Assembly (NCBI GenBank): GCA_044433415.1
Contig: JAWXTP010000114.1
Coordinates: 1-9,658 of the forward strand
DNA: 9,658 nt
Source: JAWXTP01 sp044433415
GTDB taxonomy: Bacteria > Bacteroidota > Bacteroidia > Bacteroidales > Rikenellaceae
Direction of reading: 5' to 3'
A model generated the notes under the pieces. It saw only the letters and a program-made list of their open reading frames with translations. It had not been told where the DNA came from and did not search any database. Position numbers and translations under genes: made by a program. This document shows positions 1-6,627 of the stretch, piece after piece. The stretch's first letter is position 1. Each line of letters opens with the position of its first letter.

Positions 1-120
1 AGTCACTAAATTTACTGTTAAAACAACTACTAGAGGGTTTACGTTTGCATACCATGATACAGCAGCAGCCTCACCAGCTAAACGTAATACATATTTAGGC
101 ATAGTAGCATAAAGTTGGTG
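1..120. repeat. Left copy of 120-bp exact terminal direct repeat
   Basis: Bases 1-120 are identical, in the same orientation, to 9539-9658. The repeat lies wholly inside the transporter coding sequence (residues 257-296). The reading frame agrees in both copies: 888 minus 120 is 256 codons exactly. This is the pattern of a circular contig written with a graph overlap, or of two copies of the transporter gene. Confidence 0.97.
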
Positions 121-888
121 TTGCACCATCCAGAAACCTGTGATAATTATGATTAATGTGATAAGACGACCATTTTTACATACTCTAACAAGCGCTTTGC
201 TAATGTCACGTATACTTTTACCTTCACCACTACGGTTAGCGCTAGTATAAAAGAAATAGATAGCTATAAGAGCTAAGAAAGTCATAGCTGCTGAGAAGTA
301 GTTAAGAGTGATAAGACCCTCATTACCCATAGCATCACGTAAAGGCTTAACGATAGTTTTTCCAGAGAAAGCACCAATGTTTACCATGGCATAGAAAATA
401 GAAAAACCTTTTGCACGTGTCTCTTGTGTAGTTTCTTTGGCTACAGTACCAGTGATAACACTCTTTATGAAAGAACCACCTAACACAATAAGTGTCATGA
501 TAGGGATAATTCCATAACGTAAACCACTTTCAAGAAGACCAGTAAATTTAGTAGTCTCAGAATATTCTACAAGACCTGAAGACTGTAAATAAGTAGGGTA
601 GACCGCAAGACCTAGATAACCTACAGTAAGTAAGCTGAAAGCTAGAAGCATAGCCGATCTAAAGCCTATTTTGTCAGCTAGAGCGCCTGCAAATGTTGGT
701 AAGAAGTAAAGGCAAGCTGAGAAAACACCTGCTATAGAAGCAGATTCCATGTCGTTAAAGCCTAGTATACGGCTTAGGTAAAGAGTAATAACGATGAAAA
801 CGCCATAATAGGCAGCTCTTTCAAATAGTTCAACTGTGTTAGCGACCCAGAAGGCACGGCTAAATTTAATTTTTCCTGTTTTTGTCAT
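1..888 (-). CDS. POT/PTR-like MFS peptide transporter, N-terminal 296 codons (cut by left edge)
   Basis: This encodes the first 296 residues of an inner-membrane Major Facilitator protein resembling proton-coupled oligopeptide transporters, predicted to import di- and tripeptides. Residues 20-29 (ELFERAAYYG) match the POT helix-1 signature ExxERxxYYG. Residues 68-82 (GALADKIGFR...) are an MFS loop 2-3 motif. Residues 162-174 (FSIFYAMVNIGAF) match the second PTR2 signature. Several hydrophobic segments are evident. The start at 888 follows an AT-rich leader and lies 50 bp from a TAnnTTTG box. The frame is open to base 1. Bases 1-120 recur at the right edge, and joining there gives an intact 454-residue protein, within the usual POT range. 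The upstream neighbour on the same strand is the M3 peptidase, which fits peptide use. Arg is mostly CGT, suggesting good expression. The substrate is inferred; another MFS specificity is possible. Confidence 0.85.
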   Translation of the reverse strand, partial: MTKTGKIKFSRAFWVANTVELFERAAYYGVFIVITLYLSRILGFNDMESASIAGVFSACLYFLPTFAGALADKIGFRSAMLLAFSLLTVGYLGLAVYPTYLQSSGLVEYSETTKFTGLLESGLRYGIIPIMTLIVLGGSFIKSVITGTVAKETTQETRAKGFSIFYAMVNIGAFSGKTIVKPLRDAMGNEGLITLNYFSAAMTFLALIAIYFFYTSANRSGEGKSIRDISKALVRVCKNGRLITLIIIITGFWMVQHQLYATMPKYVLRLAGEAAAVSWYANVNPLVVVLTVNLVT

Positions 889-937
889 TCTTTTAAGATG
901 TTATGTAATTAAAATTTGTTTTCAGCTTTCAAAGTTG

Positions 938-945
938 CAAAGATA
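938..945 (-). promoter_or_regulatory. Bacteroidota -7 promoter box for the transporter
   Basis: Read on the minus strand this is TATCTTTG, an exact match to the Bacteroidota -7 consensus TAnnTTTG. It lies 49 bases from the transporter start codon, giving a leader of roughly 40 nt. No TTTG -33 box is visible at the usual spacing, so the call rests on the -7 box and position alone. Confidence 0.5.
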
Positions 946-1000
946 CTTAAAAAAAACGACTTTTTTGTTATCTGTCCTCAACAATGTAGTATAGATATAT

Positions 1001-1031
1001 AAAAAAGGAGTAACTCAAAACGAGTCACTCC
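1001..1031 (-). terminator. Rho-independent terminator of the M3 peptidase gene
   Basis: On the minus strand GGAGTGACTC (1031-1022) and GAGTTACTCC (1016-1007) form a 10-bp stem with one G-U wobble around a GTTTT loop, followed by six T (1006-1001). It begins 28 bases past the peptidase stop. The wobble exists only in the minus-strand transcript, supporting that direction. It separates the peptidase and transporter transcripts. Confidence 0.85.
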
Positions 1032-1058
1032 CTTTCCTATATATTGAATAGAGATATG

Positions 1059-3158
1059 TTAATTTAAACCTCTATTTTTAAGTAAAGCAGCTTTGTCAGC
1101 ATCTTTACCTCTAAATGCTCTGTAAAGATCAGCTTCGTCAGAAGTAGCACCTTGTTGAAGTACGTTTCTGCGGAATTTCTCAGCAACCTCTTGGTTGAAT
1201 AAATCACCAGTTTCAACGAATGCTTGGTAAGCATCAGCGTCTAACACTTCAGACCAGATGTAAGCATAGTAACCTGCAGAGTAACCACTGTTGAAGATGT
1301 GACTGTAGTAAGTAGTACGATAACGAGGAGCGATTTCGTCCATAGCACCATATTCTTTTAAGAAGTCAGCTTCAAATTTGTTAAGATCACGTTTTTCAAC
1401 TTTTGTAAGAGTGTGATATTTCATATCTAGTAAAGCAGCAGCTAAGTACTCAACAGTTACGAAACCTTGATTGAATAATGAAGAGTTTTCAATTTTTGTG
1501 ATTAACGCTTCAGGGATAACCTCACCAGTTTCATAGTGTTTAGCATATAGGCGAAGAAGTTCAGGACTTAATGCCCAGTTTTCCATGATTTGAGAAGGAA
1601 GCTCTACGAAGTCACGAGAAACACCTTTAAGACCGTTAGTTTTAACGTCAGAAAGTAATGAGTGAAGAGCGTGACCAAATTCGTGGAAGAAAGTTTCAAC
1701 TTCGTCAAGGCTTAATAAAGCTGGAGTGTCACCTACAGGACGAGTGAAGTTACATACGATGATAGAAACAGGATCAACTCTTTTACCATCTTTATATTCT
1801 TGACCGATGAAACCTGAACACCAAGCACCAACACGTTTACCTGGGCGAGGGAAGAAGTCCATTACTAAAGCACCTAGGTGGCTACCGTCTTTGTCAAGAC
1901 ACTCAAATACTTGACATTCGTCGCTATATAGAGTAACACCTTCAACAGGTTTGAAAGAGATACCGTAAAGTTTGTTACATAAAGTAAAGATACCAGTACG
2001 AGTAGCTTCTAAAGAGAAGTAAGGTTTGATTTCGTCTTCGTTAAGGTTGTATTTTTCAGCACGTAAACGTTCTGCATAATACCACCAGTCCCAAGAAGCA
2101 AAATCGCTAGAACCTGTGTGTTTAGCTTTGATAGCTTTCATTTCTTTAAGCTCTGATTTAGCTCTTTTGATAGCTGGAGTCCAAAGTTCGTTTAATAAAG
2201 CGTATACGTTCTCAGCGTTTTTAGCCATATTAGTTTCTAGGATGTAGTCAGCGTGAGTGTCATAACCTAACATGTTAGCTCTTTGGATACGGATGTTAAT
2301 GATAGAGTCAATAACTGCTTTGTTGTCAGTTTCATTGTCATAGTTACATCTGTTTAGGTAGCCTTCATAAAGTTTTTGACGTAAGTCTCGGTTGTCAGCA
2401 TATTGTAAGAAAGGAAGCATGCTAGGTTTGTTAAGAGTGAAAACCCATTTGTTTTCGCCTTCAACTTTTGCAGCAGCTATAACACCTTCTGGAAGACCTG
2501 CAAGGTCAGCTTCTGAAGTGATTACTAATTCAAAGTCTTTCATCTCGCTTAATAGGTTGTTGCCAAATTTTAAGCTCAAAGCAGAAAGTTGTTGGTTGAT
2601 TTCTTTTAATTCTGCTTTTTTGTTTTCTGGAAGATTAGCGCCATTTTTAGCGAAATTTTTGTAAGTTTTTTCAGTAAGGCGTAGTTGCTCAGCGTTAAGA
2701 CCTAGAGTTTCTCTTTTGTCATAAACGTTTTTAATACGATTAAATAAACCAGCGTTAAGAGTGATTTCATTAGACTGTTTTGTTAACATAGGCATGATAA
2801 CAGCTTGAAGTTGTCTTAAAGTGTCTGTCATGTTAGCAGAAGTTATACCACCAAATGCAGAACTTACACGACCTAAGAATTCACCACTGTCAATATAAGC
2901 AGCGATAGTGTTTTCAAAAGTTGGTTCTTCTGTGTTAGCAACGATAGCATCAATCTCAGCTTGTTTTAAGCGGATACCCTCTTCGTAAGCAGGAACGAAA
3001 TGCTCAGGTTTGATAATTGAGTAATCAGGAATCTCAAATTGAGTGTTCCATTTTTCCGCAAAGAAAGGATTTTCTGAATTTGCGTTTTCAGATGTTCCAC
3101 AGCTAGCTACAATGCCAAATGTTGAGAAACAAAGAAAGTAAGTAAAAATTTTCTTCAT
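1059..3158 (-). CDS. M3-family metallopeptidase lipoprotein (dipeptidyl carboxypeptidase / oligopeptidase type)
   Basis: A 699-residue zinc peptidase of the thimet oligopeptidase/Dcp family, predicted to cleave peptides and, if Dcp-like, to release C-terminal dipeptides. The N-terminus is a lipoprotein signal with lipobox VASC and Cys20 as lipidation site, so the enzyme is membrane-anchored outside the cytoplasm; E. coli Dcp lacks this signal. The active site HEFGH is at residues 492-496 (zinc ligands His492 and His496), and Glu519 in DFVELPSQ is the expected third ligand. The substrate-binding region follows as His620 and GYSAGYYAYIW (625-635). Length is close to Dcp (about 680) plus the signal. 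The start at 3158 is fixed by the complete signal peptide. It has its own terminator and a divergent promoter shared with rsmE. The POT-like permease beyond it could take up its products. Whether it is strictly a dipeptidyl carboxypeptidase is inferred. Confidence 0.95.
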   Translation of the reverse strand: MKKIFTYFLCFSTFGIVASCGTSENANSENPFFAEKWNTQFEIPDYSIIKPEHFVPAYEEGIRLKQAEIDAIVANTEEPTFENTIAAYIDSGEFLGRVSSAFGGITSANMTDTLRQLQAVIMPMLTKQSNEITLNAGLFNRIKNVYDKRETLGLNAEQLRLTEKTYKNFAKNGANLPENKKAELKEINQQLSALSLKFGNNLLSEMKDFELVITSEADLAGLPEGVIAAAKVEGENKWVFTLNKPSMLPFLQYADNRDLRQKLYEGYLNRCNYDNETDNKAVIDSIINIRIQRANMLGYDTHADYILETNMAKNAENVYALLNELWTPAIKRAKSELKEMKAIKAKHTGSSDFASWDWWYYAERLRAEKYNLNEDEIKPYFSLEATRTGIFTLCNKLYGISFKPVEGVTLYSDECQVFECLDKDGSHLGALVMDFFPRPGKRVGAWCSGFIGQEYKDGKRVDPVSIIVCNFTRPVGDTPALLSLDEVETFFHEFGHALHSLLSDVKTNGLKGVSRDFVELPSQIMENWALSPELLRLYAKHYETGEVIPEALITKIENSSLFNQGFVTVEYLAAALLDMKYHTLTKVEKRDLNKFEADFLKEYGAMDEIAPRYRTTYYSHIFNSGYSAGYYAYIWSEVLDADAYQAFVETGDLFNQEVAEKFRRNVLQQGATSDEADLYRAFRGKDADKAALLKNRGLN

Positions 3159-3176
3159 AATTTTAAAAGATAATGT

Positions 3177-3209
3177 TATATTTGTGTTTTGTTTTGAAGT
3201 TTATCTTTG
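3177..3209 (+). promoter_or_regulatory. Promoter for rsmE (TTTG, 17 bp, TATCTTTG)
   Basis: TATCTTTG at 3202-3209 matches the -7 consensus, and TTTG at 3181-3184 lies 17 bp upstream, near the expected -33 spacing. A second -7-like box, TATATTTG, overlaps it at 3177-3184, so two start sites are possible. The implied leader is about 70 nt and contains the 8-bp palindrome ACTTAAGT (3231-3238), whose role is unknown. Confidence 0.55.
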
Positions 3210-3252
3210 AATTTATGGGGGTGTATTTCTACTTAAGTCCCCTAATTTTTGC

Positions 3253-3260
3253 CAAAGGTA
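3253..3260 (-). promoter_or_regulatory. Candidate -7 box for the M3 peptidase gene
   Basis: The minus strand reads TACCTTTG, matching TAnnTTTG. It is 95 bases from the peptidase start codon, implying a leader of about 85-90 nt. No clear -33 TTTG is seen, so confidence is limited. It lies within the leader of the divergent rsmE transcript. Confidence 0.42.
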
Positions 3261-3288
3261 AAGAAATTTTATTAAAAAATAGAATATT

Positions 3289-3999
3289 ATGCAACTTTTT
3301 TATGCACCAGACCTATCTTTAAGTACAAATTATACGCTTTCTGAGGAAGAGTCTAAGCATTGTATAAAAGTTCTACGTAAAAAATGCGGAGATTTTATAC
3401 ATTTGATAGATGGAGTTGGTGGAATGTACAAATGTGAAATTGTGCAAGATTTTCCTAAACAGTGTATAGTTACCGTTGTTGAGACTATCAATGATTTTGA
3501 AAAGCGCGACTATACGTTGCACCTTGCTGTAGCACCTACTAAGAGTATAGACCGTTTTGAGTGGTTCTTAGAAAAGGCTACAGAGATTGGTATTGATGCT
3601 ATCACTCCTATAGAATGTGAGCATTCTGAAAGAAAAATTATAAAAATAGAAAGAAGTGAGAAAGTTATTTTATCTGCTATAAAACAATCATTAAAAGCAT
3701 ATTACCCTAAGTTTTCGGAACTTACAAAATTTAAAACCTTTATAAATAGTGATTTTCAAGGGAAAGATTTGTATATTGCGCATTGTGAGCCTAGCCAAAA
3801 TAAGCTACCTTTAAAAGAGGTGCTTGTTAAAGGTTCTGATAGTGTTATTTTAATAGGCCCCGAAGGTGATTTTTCTGTTGAAGAGATAGAATTAGCTAAA
3901 AGTAAAGGGTTTAAAGAAATTTCATTGGGTGAAAGTCGCTTAAGAACAGAAACTGCTGGGGTAGTTGCAGTTTCTATGGTTTCTTTTATCAATGGTTAA
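3289..3999 (+). CDS. rsmE: 16S rRNA (uracil-1498-N3)-methyltransferase RsmE
   Basis: A 236-residue SPOUT methyltransferase that methylates N3 of U1498 in 16S rRNA of the assembled 30S subunit, using S-adenosylmethionine. The N-terminal PUA-like RNA-binding domain covers roughly residues 1-70, with the family motif EESKHCIKVLR near 20-30. The C-terminal domain shows KSIDRFEWFLEKATEIG (85-101), EHSER (111-115), KQSLKAYYPKF (132-142), and the knot motifs LIGPEGDFS (188-196) and LGESRLRTETAG (213-224) that form the cofactor site. Length is typical. The start at 3289 is supported because the conserved MQLFYAP opening begins there. It is probably co-transcribed with the downstream glycosidase, 64 bp away with no terminator or clear promoter between them. 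It is normally a single-copy chromosomal gene, which matters when weighing whether this sequence is a plasmid. Confidence 0.95.
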   Translation: MQLFYAPDLSLSTNYTLSEEESKHCIKVLRKKCGDFIHLIDGVGGMYKCEIVQDFPKQCIVTVVETINDFEKRDYTLHLAVAPTKSIDRFEWFLEKATEIGIDAITPIECEHSERKIIKIERSEKVILSAIKQSLKAYYPKFSELTKFKTFINSDFQGKDLYIAHCEPSQNKLPLKEVLVKGSDSVILIGPEGDFSVEEIELAKSKGFKEISLGESRLRTETAGVVAVSMVSFING

Positions 4000-4063
4000 T
4001 TTTATACATGGAATTTGAAAGTAAGGTATACATAAAAGAATTAGGATTATTAATAAAATACGT

Positions 4064-5152
4064 ATGAGAAAATTAATTTGTTTAGTTTTGGTATTGTCTA
4101 CATTTTCTGTAGCATCAGCACAGAATGATGTATCTTTAAGAGAGAAAGTAGCTAGGATGTTGATTATTGGTTTCAGGGGTACTGAAATTAATGATAAGAC
4201 TCCTGTTGTTGTGGATATTAAAGAAAGAAAAATCGGAGGTATTATTCTTTTTGAGCATAACATCACGCCTGTAGAAAAGAAATTGGATTCTAAGGCTAGG
4301 CTAAAAGCTATGTGTGCTAAGATTAGGGAGCTTGCAGATTATCCTATAATTATATCCATAGATCAAGAGGGTGGTAAGGTAAATAGATTAAAAACAAAAT
4401 ATGGTTTTGTGCCTTCGGTGACACAAGAATATCTAGGTAAGTTAGATAAGGAAGATTCTACACGCATGCATGCTAGCAGTATAGCTCAGCAGTTAGTGGA
4501 TTTAGGGTTAAATACCAACTTTACGCCTTGTGTGGATGTTAATGTTAACAGAAATTGTCCTGTAATTGCCAAGGTAGGGCGTTCATTCTCGACGGATGAA
4601 AATAAAGTTATAGAGCATGGAGAGTATGTAATAGATGAGCATAACAGTAGAGGTGTCATTACAGCTATAAAGCATTTCCCAGGTCATGGTTCTTCGGCTG
4701 CTGACTCGCATGAGGGCTTTACGGATGTTACCAGTACCTGGCAAGAGCGTGAGTTGGAACCTTTTAAGGCCTTGCTTTCAGACGAGTCACAAAACATGGT
4801 AATGATTTCTCATGTCTTTAATAAAAATATAGATGATACCTATCCTGCAACTTTGTCAGATAAAACTATCAATGGTTTATTGAGACAAGAGATTGGTTGG
4901 GATGGAGTAGTTATTACTGATGATATGCACATGAAGGCAATTTCTGATCACTACAGCCTTAAGGAAGCGTTAACGTTGACTATAAACGCAGGGACAGATA
5001 TGATTATTTTAAGTAGTAATATTCCAGGGAATACAGATCCTATTTCTGAGCAAGCTATAGATGCTATAGTTGAGCAGGTAAAGGCAGGGGTAATCACAGA
5101 AGAACGTATCAATGAATCGTTTAATAGGATAAACAAACTGTTGATATATTGA
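4064..5152 (+). CDS. Exported GH3 beta-N-acetylhexosaminidase, NagZ-like
   Basis: A 362-residue single-domain glycoside hydrolase family 3 enzyme of the NagZ type, predicted to release N-acetylglucosamine from peptidoglycan fragments. An N-terminal signal peptide (hydrophobic core 5-16, site VASA/Q near 19/20) sends it to the periplasm, whereas E. coli NagZ is cytoplasmic. Motifs seen: DQEGGKVNRL (100-109), which binds substrate; KHFPGHG (203-209) followed by DSH (214-216), the Asp-His acid/base pair of NagZ-type GH3; and VVITDDMHM (282-290), with Asp286 the expected nucleophile. No beta-lactamase-like C-terminal domain is fused, unlike many Bacteroidota homologues. The start at 4064 is fixed by the signal peptide. 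It lies 64 bp after rsmE, probably in one transcript, and is followed by a strong terminator. Exact glycan specificity is inferred from the family. Confidence 0.92.
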   Translation: MRKLICLVLVLSTFSVASAQNDVSLREKVARMLIIGFRGTEINDKTPVVVDIKERKIGGIILFEHNITPVEKKLDSKARLKAMCAKIRELADYPIIISIDQEGGKVNRLKTKYGFVPSVTQEYLGKLDKEDSTRMHASSIAQQLVDLGLNTNFTPCVDVNVNRNCPVIAKVGRSFSTDENKVIEHGEYVIDEHNSRGVITAIKHFPGHGSSAADSHEGFTDVTSTWQERELEPFKALLSDESQNMVMISHVFNKNIDDTYPATLSDKTINGLLRQEIGWDGVVITDDMHMKAISDHYSLKEALTLTINAGTDMIILSSNIPGNTDPISEQAIDAIVEQVKAGVITEERINESFNRINKLLIY

Positions 5153-5213
5153 GGGAACTTATAAAAACTGGGTTTTAACGCTTTCGAATAAAACCAGTTT
5201 CTAGAACTTCCCT
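5152..5213 (+). other. Extended hairpin directly after the glycosidase stop codon
   Basis: Nested complementary arms start at the last base of the stop codon: AGGGAA (5152-5157) with TTCCCT (5208-5213), and AAACTGG plus TTTTA (5165-5177, G5172 bulged) with TAAAACCAGTTT (5189-5200), capped by CG-CTTT-CG (5179-5186). No T-run follows, so it is unlikely to terminate by itself. It may protect the 3' end of the mRNA or mark a processing site. This is a structure read by eye, not folded by software. Confidence 0.55.
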
Positions 5214-5244
5214 ATAAGCCTCTCTTAATTTTGTATATTTTTGT

Positions 5245-5288
5245 AAAGCGCACCTTTTCAGTAGTTTAATGAAAAGGTGCGCTTTTTT
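5245..5288 (+). terminator. Strong rho-independent terminator after the rsmE-glycosidase transcript
   Basis: A perfect 16-bp stem (5245-5260 with 5270-5285, core GCGCACCTTTTCA) closes a 9-base loop and runs into six T (5283-5288). It separates the rsmE-glycosidase unit from the phosphatase operon, whose promoter box begins 37 bases downstream. Confidence 0.93.
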
Positions 5289-5324
5289 GTGCTGTGTCAG
5301 TAGGGAATATTCAAATATTTTTCC

Positions 5325-5332
5325 TACTTTTG
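5325..5332 (+). promoter_or_regulatory. -7 promoter box for the phosphatase operon
   Basis: TACTTTTG matches the TAnnTTTG consensus and lies just past the preceding terminator. It implies a leader of about 95 nt before the start at 5434. A recognisable -33 TTTG at normal spacing is not present. Confidence 0.5.
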
Positions 5333-5372
5333 TCCCATTGTAAACTAATAAATATTGAAATTAAGCGTTATT

Positions 5373-5413
5373 TAGACAGGGGAATCCCGTGATTTGTTTT
5401 AGGGAATTGTCTA
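5373..5413 (+). promoter_or_regulatory. Leader hairpin upstream of the phosphatase gene
   Basis: TAGACA (5373-5378) pairs with TGTCTA (5408-5413). Inside, CCC (5386-5388) and GGG (5402-5404) can extend the stem with a flanking A-T/T-A pair and a bulge. It ends 20 bases before the start codon, where it could affect translation. No known riboswitch class was recognised. Confidence 0.35.
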
Positions 5414-5433
5414 TTTAATTATGAAATTATTAT

Positions 5434-6615
5434 ATGTGTCAAAATTTATTCTGTGATATAGCGTACCGCCAACAAAATTGTAAAAGTGAGCGGATTTGTG
5501 GTGATACTTTTTTGTTTCGCCACACGAATGGAGGTACACGTTCAATTGCAGTACTTTCTGATGGGATGGGGCATGGAGTAAAGGCGAACATTCTTTCTAC
5601 ACTTACAGCATCTATGATTATAAACTTTGATTATCAGAATGATGATATTTCAAAGATTGCTAAAATGGTAATTGATACTTTGCCAGTATGTAGTGTACGT
5701 CAATTAAGTTATTCAACATTTTCTATTGTAGATATAAATCACACAACGGGTATAGCAACTATTATTGAGTATGACAATCCTCAGCGTTTAGTATATAGAG
5801 AGGGCAAGGAGCTTATTCTTGATTCTGACACTCAGATTGTTGTGAACGAGGAAACTAAAAGAGCTCAAGCAATCATAAAGACTCAGTTTAAGTTTAAGGA
5901 TTCTGACAGGATAGTTTTTATGAGTGATGGGGTAACTCAGAGTGGTTTAGGGACTAATGATTTTCCTTTTGGTTGGAATCGTTCTAATGTGGATTCATAT
6001 ATACAGCAAATTTTGGGAGAGAAAACTGATATTTCATCTGAGGAGTTGGCGCAAAGGGTACTAGATAAAGCGGTAGATTATGATAAGGGTTACACTAATG
6101 ATGATATTAGTTGTGGTGTTATCACCATACGTAAGGTCAAAAGGTTGCTTCTAAGTTCATGTTTACCTATCACTGATGATTATAATAGTGAGTTGATTTC
6201 CATGTTAGATAATCATGAAGGTCAGAAGGTTATTTGTGGTTACCACCTAGCTAAGAATGTAAGTGAGATTAAAGGTATAGATATTAAGAAAGATGCTGTA
6301 TCTTTAGATCCTGATATTCAGCCAGCATGGCACATGAAGGGGGTAGATATGATAACTGAAAGTCTTGTTACTCTTAATAAGGTTTATGATATGCTACAGA
6401 ACTATGAGTTTTATAAAAATGTTAAAGGTCCTGCGGCAGAAATATGTAAGATGTTGCTTGGCAATGATTCTATATTAATGGTTATAGGTCTCCGTCGTGG
6501 TAATGGAGGTATGTACATGGTTGACGAGTTTGAACTAAGAAGAAAGGTCATGCGTTACATTGCTAGAATCTTAGAAAAAAGGTATAAAAAAGAGGTGTTA
6601 TTACATTTCATTTAA
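5434..6615 (+). CDS. SpoIIE-type PP2C serine/threonine phosphatase, Bacteroidales type with extra C-terminal domain
   Basis: A 393-residue protein with an N-terminal SpoIIE/PP2C phosphatase domain (about 1-235). Metal-binding motifs are present: GD (23-24), LSDGMGHG (41-48), FMSDG (162-166) and NDD (222-224), so the domain is probably active. DTLPVCSVRQLSYSTFSIVD (81-100) resembles a conserved stretch of Bacteroidales SpoIIE-like proteins. No signal or membrane segment is seen, so it is cytoplasmic. Residues 240-393 form a second domain containing GVDMITESLVTLNKV (303-317). From memory, related anaerobe proteins, some encoded beside [FeFe]-hydrogenases, carry a similar GxDLxTEGxxTL stretch preceded by a GGTTA-type motif; here that position reads GYHLAKN (269-275). 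The start at 5434 is the first possible, as an in-frame stop lies at 5422. It probably counteracts a serine kinase, but no kinase, anti-sigma factor or STAS partner is in the window. It heads an operon, with the next gene 12 bp away. Confidence 0.85.
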   Translation: MCQNLFCDIAYRQQNCKSERICGDTFLFRHTNGGTRSIAVLSDGMGHGVKANILSTLTASMIINFDYQNDDISKIAKMVIDTLPVCSVRQLSYSTFSIVDINHTTGIATIIEYDNPQRLVYREGKELILDSDTQIVVNEETKRAQAIIKTQFKFKDSDRIVFMSDGVTQSGLGTNDFPFGWNRSNVDSYIQQILGEKTDISSEELAQRVLDKAVDYDKGYTNDDISCGVITIRKVKRLLLSSCLPITDDYNSELISMLDNHEGQKVICGYHLAKNVSEIKGIDIKKDAVSLDPDIQPAWHMKGVDMITESLVTLNKVYDMLQNYEFYKNVKGPAAEICKMLLGNDSILMVIGLRRGNGGMYMVDEFELRRKVMRYIARILEKRYKKEVLLHFI

Positions 6616-6627
6616 ATAATTTATAGT

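Noticed and set aside
2392..2664. 90-codon plus-strand frame inside the M3 peptidase gene
   Set aside because: It is an antisense shadow of a clear, full-length peptidase with intact active site.
3756..4266. Minus-strand frames over rsmE and the start of the glycosidase
   Set aside because: Shadow frames opposite two well-supported genes, with no independent protein features.
5371..5415. Resemblance to part of a cobalamin riboswitch (GGGGAATCCCGTG)
   Set aside because: Only this short stretch fits; the B12-box and the rest of the conserved core are absent, and the downstream gene is not linked to B12.
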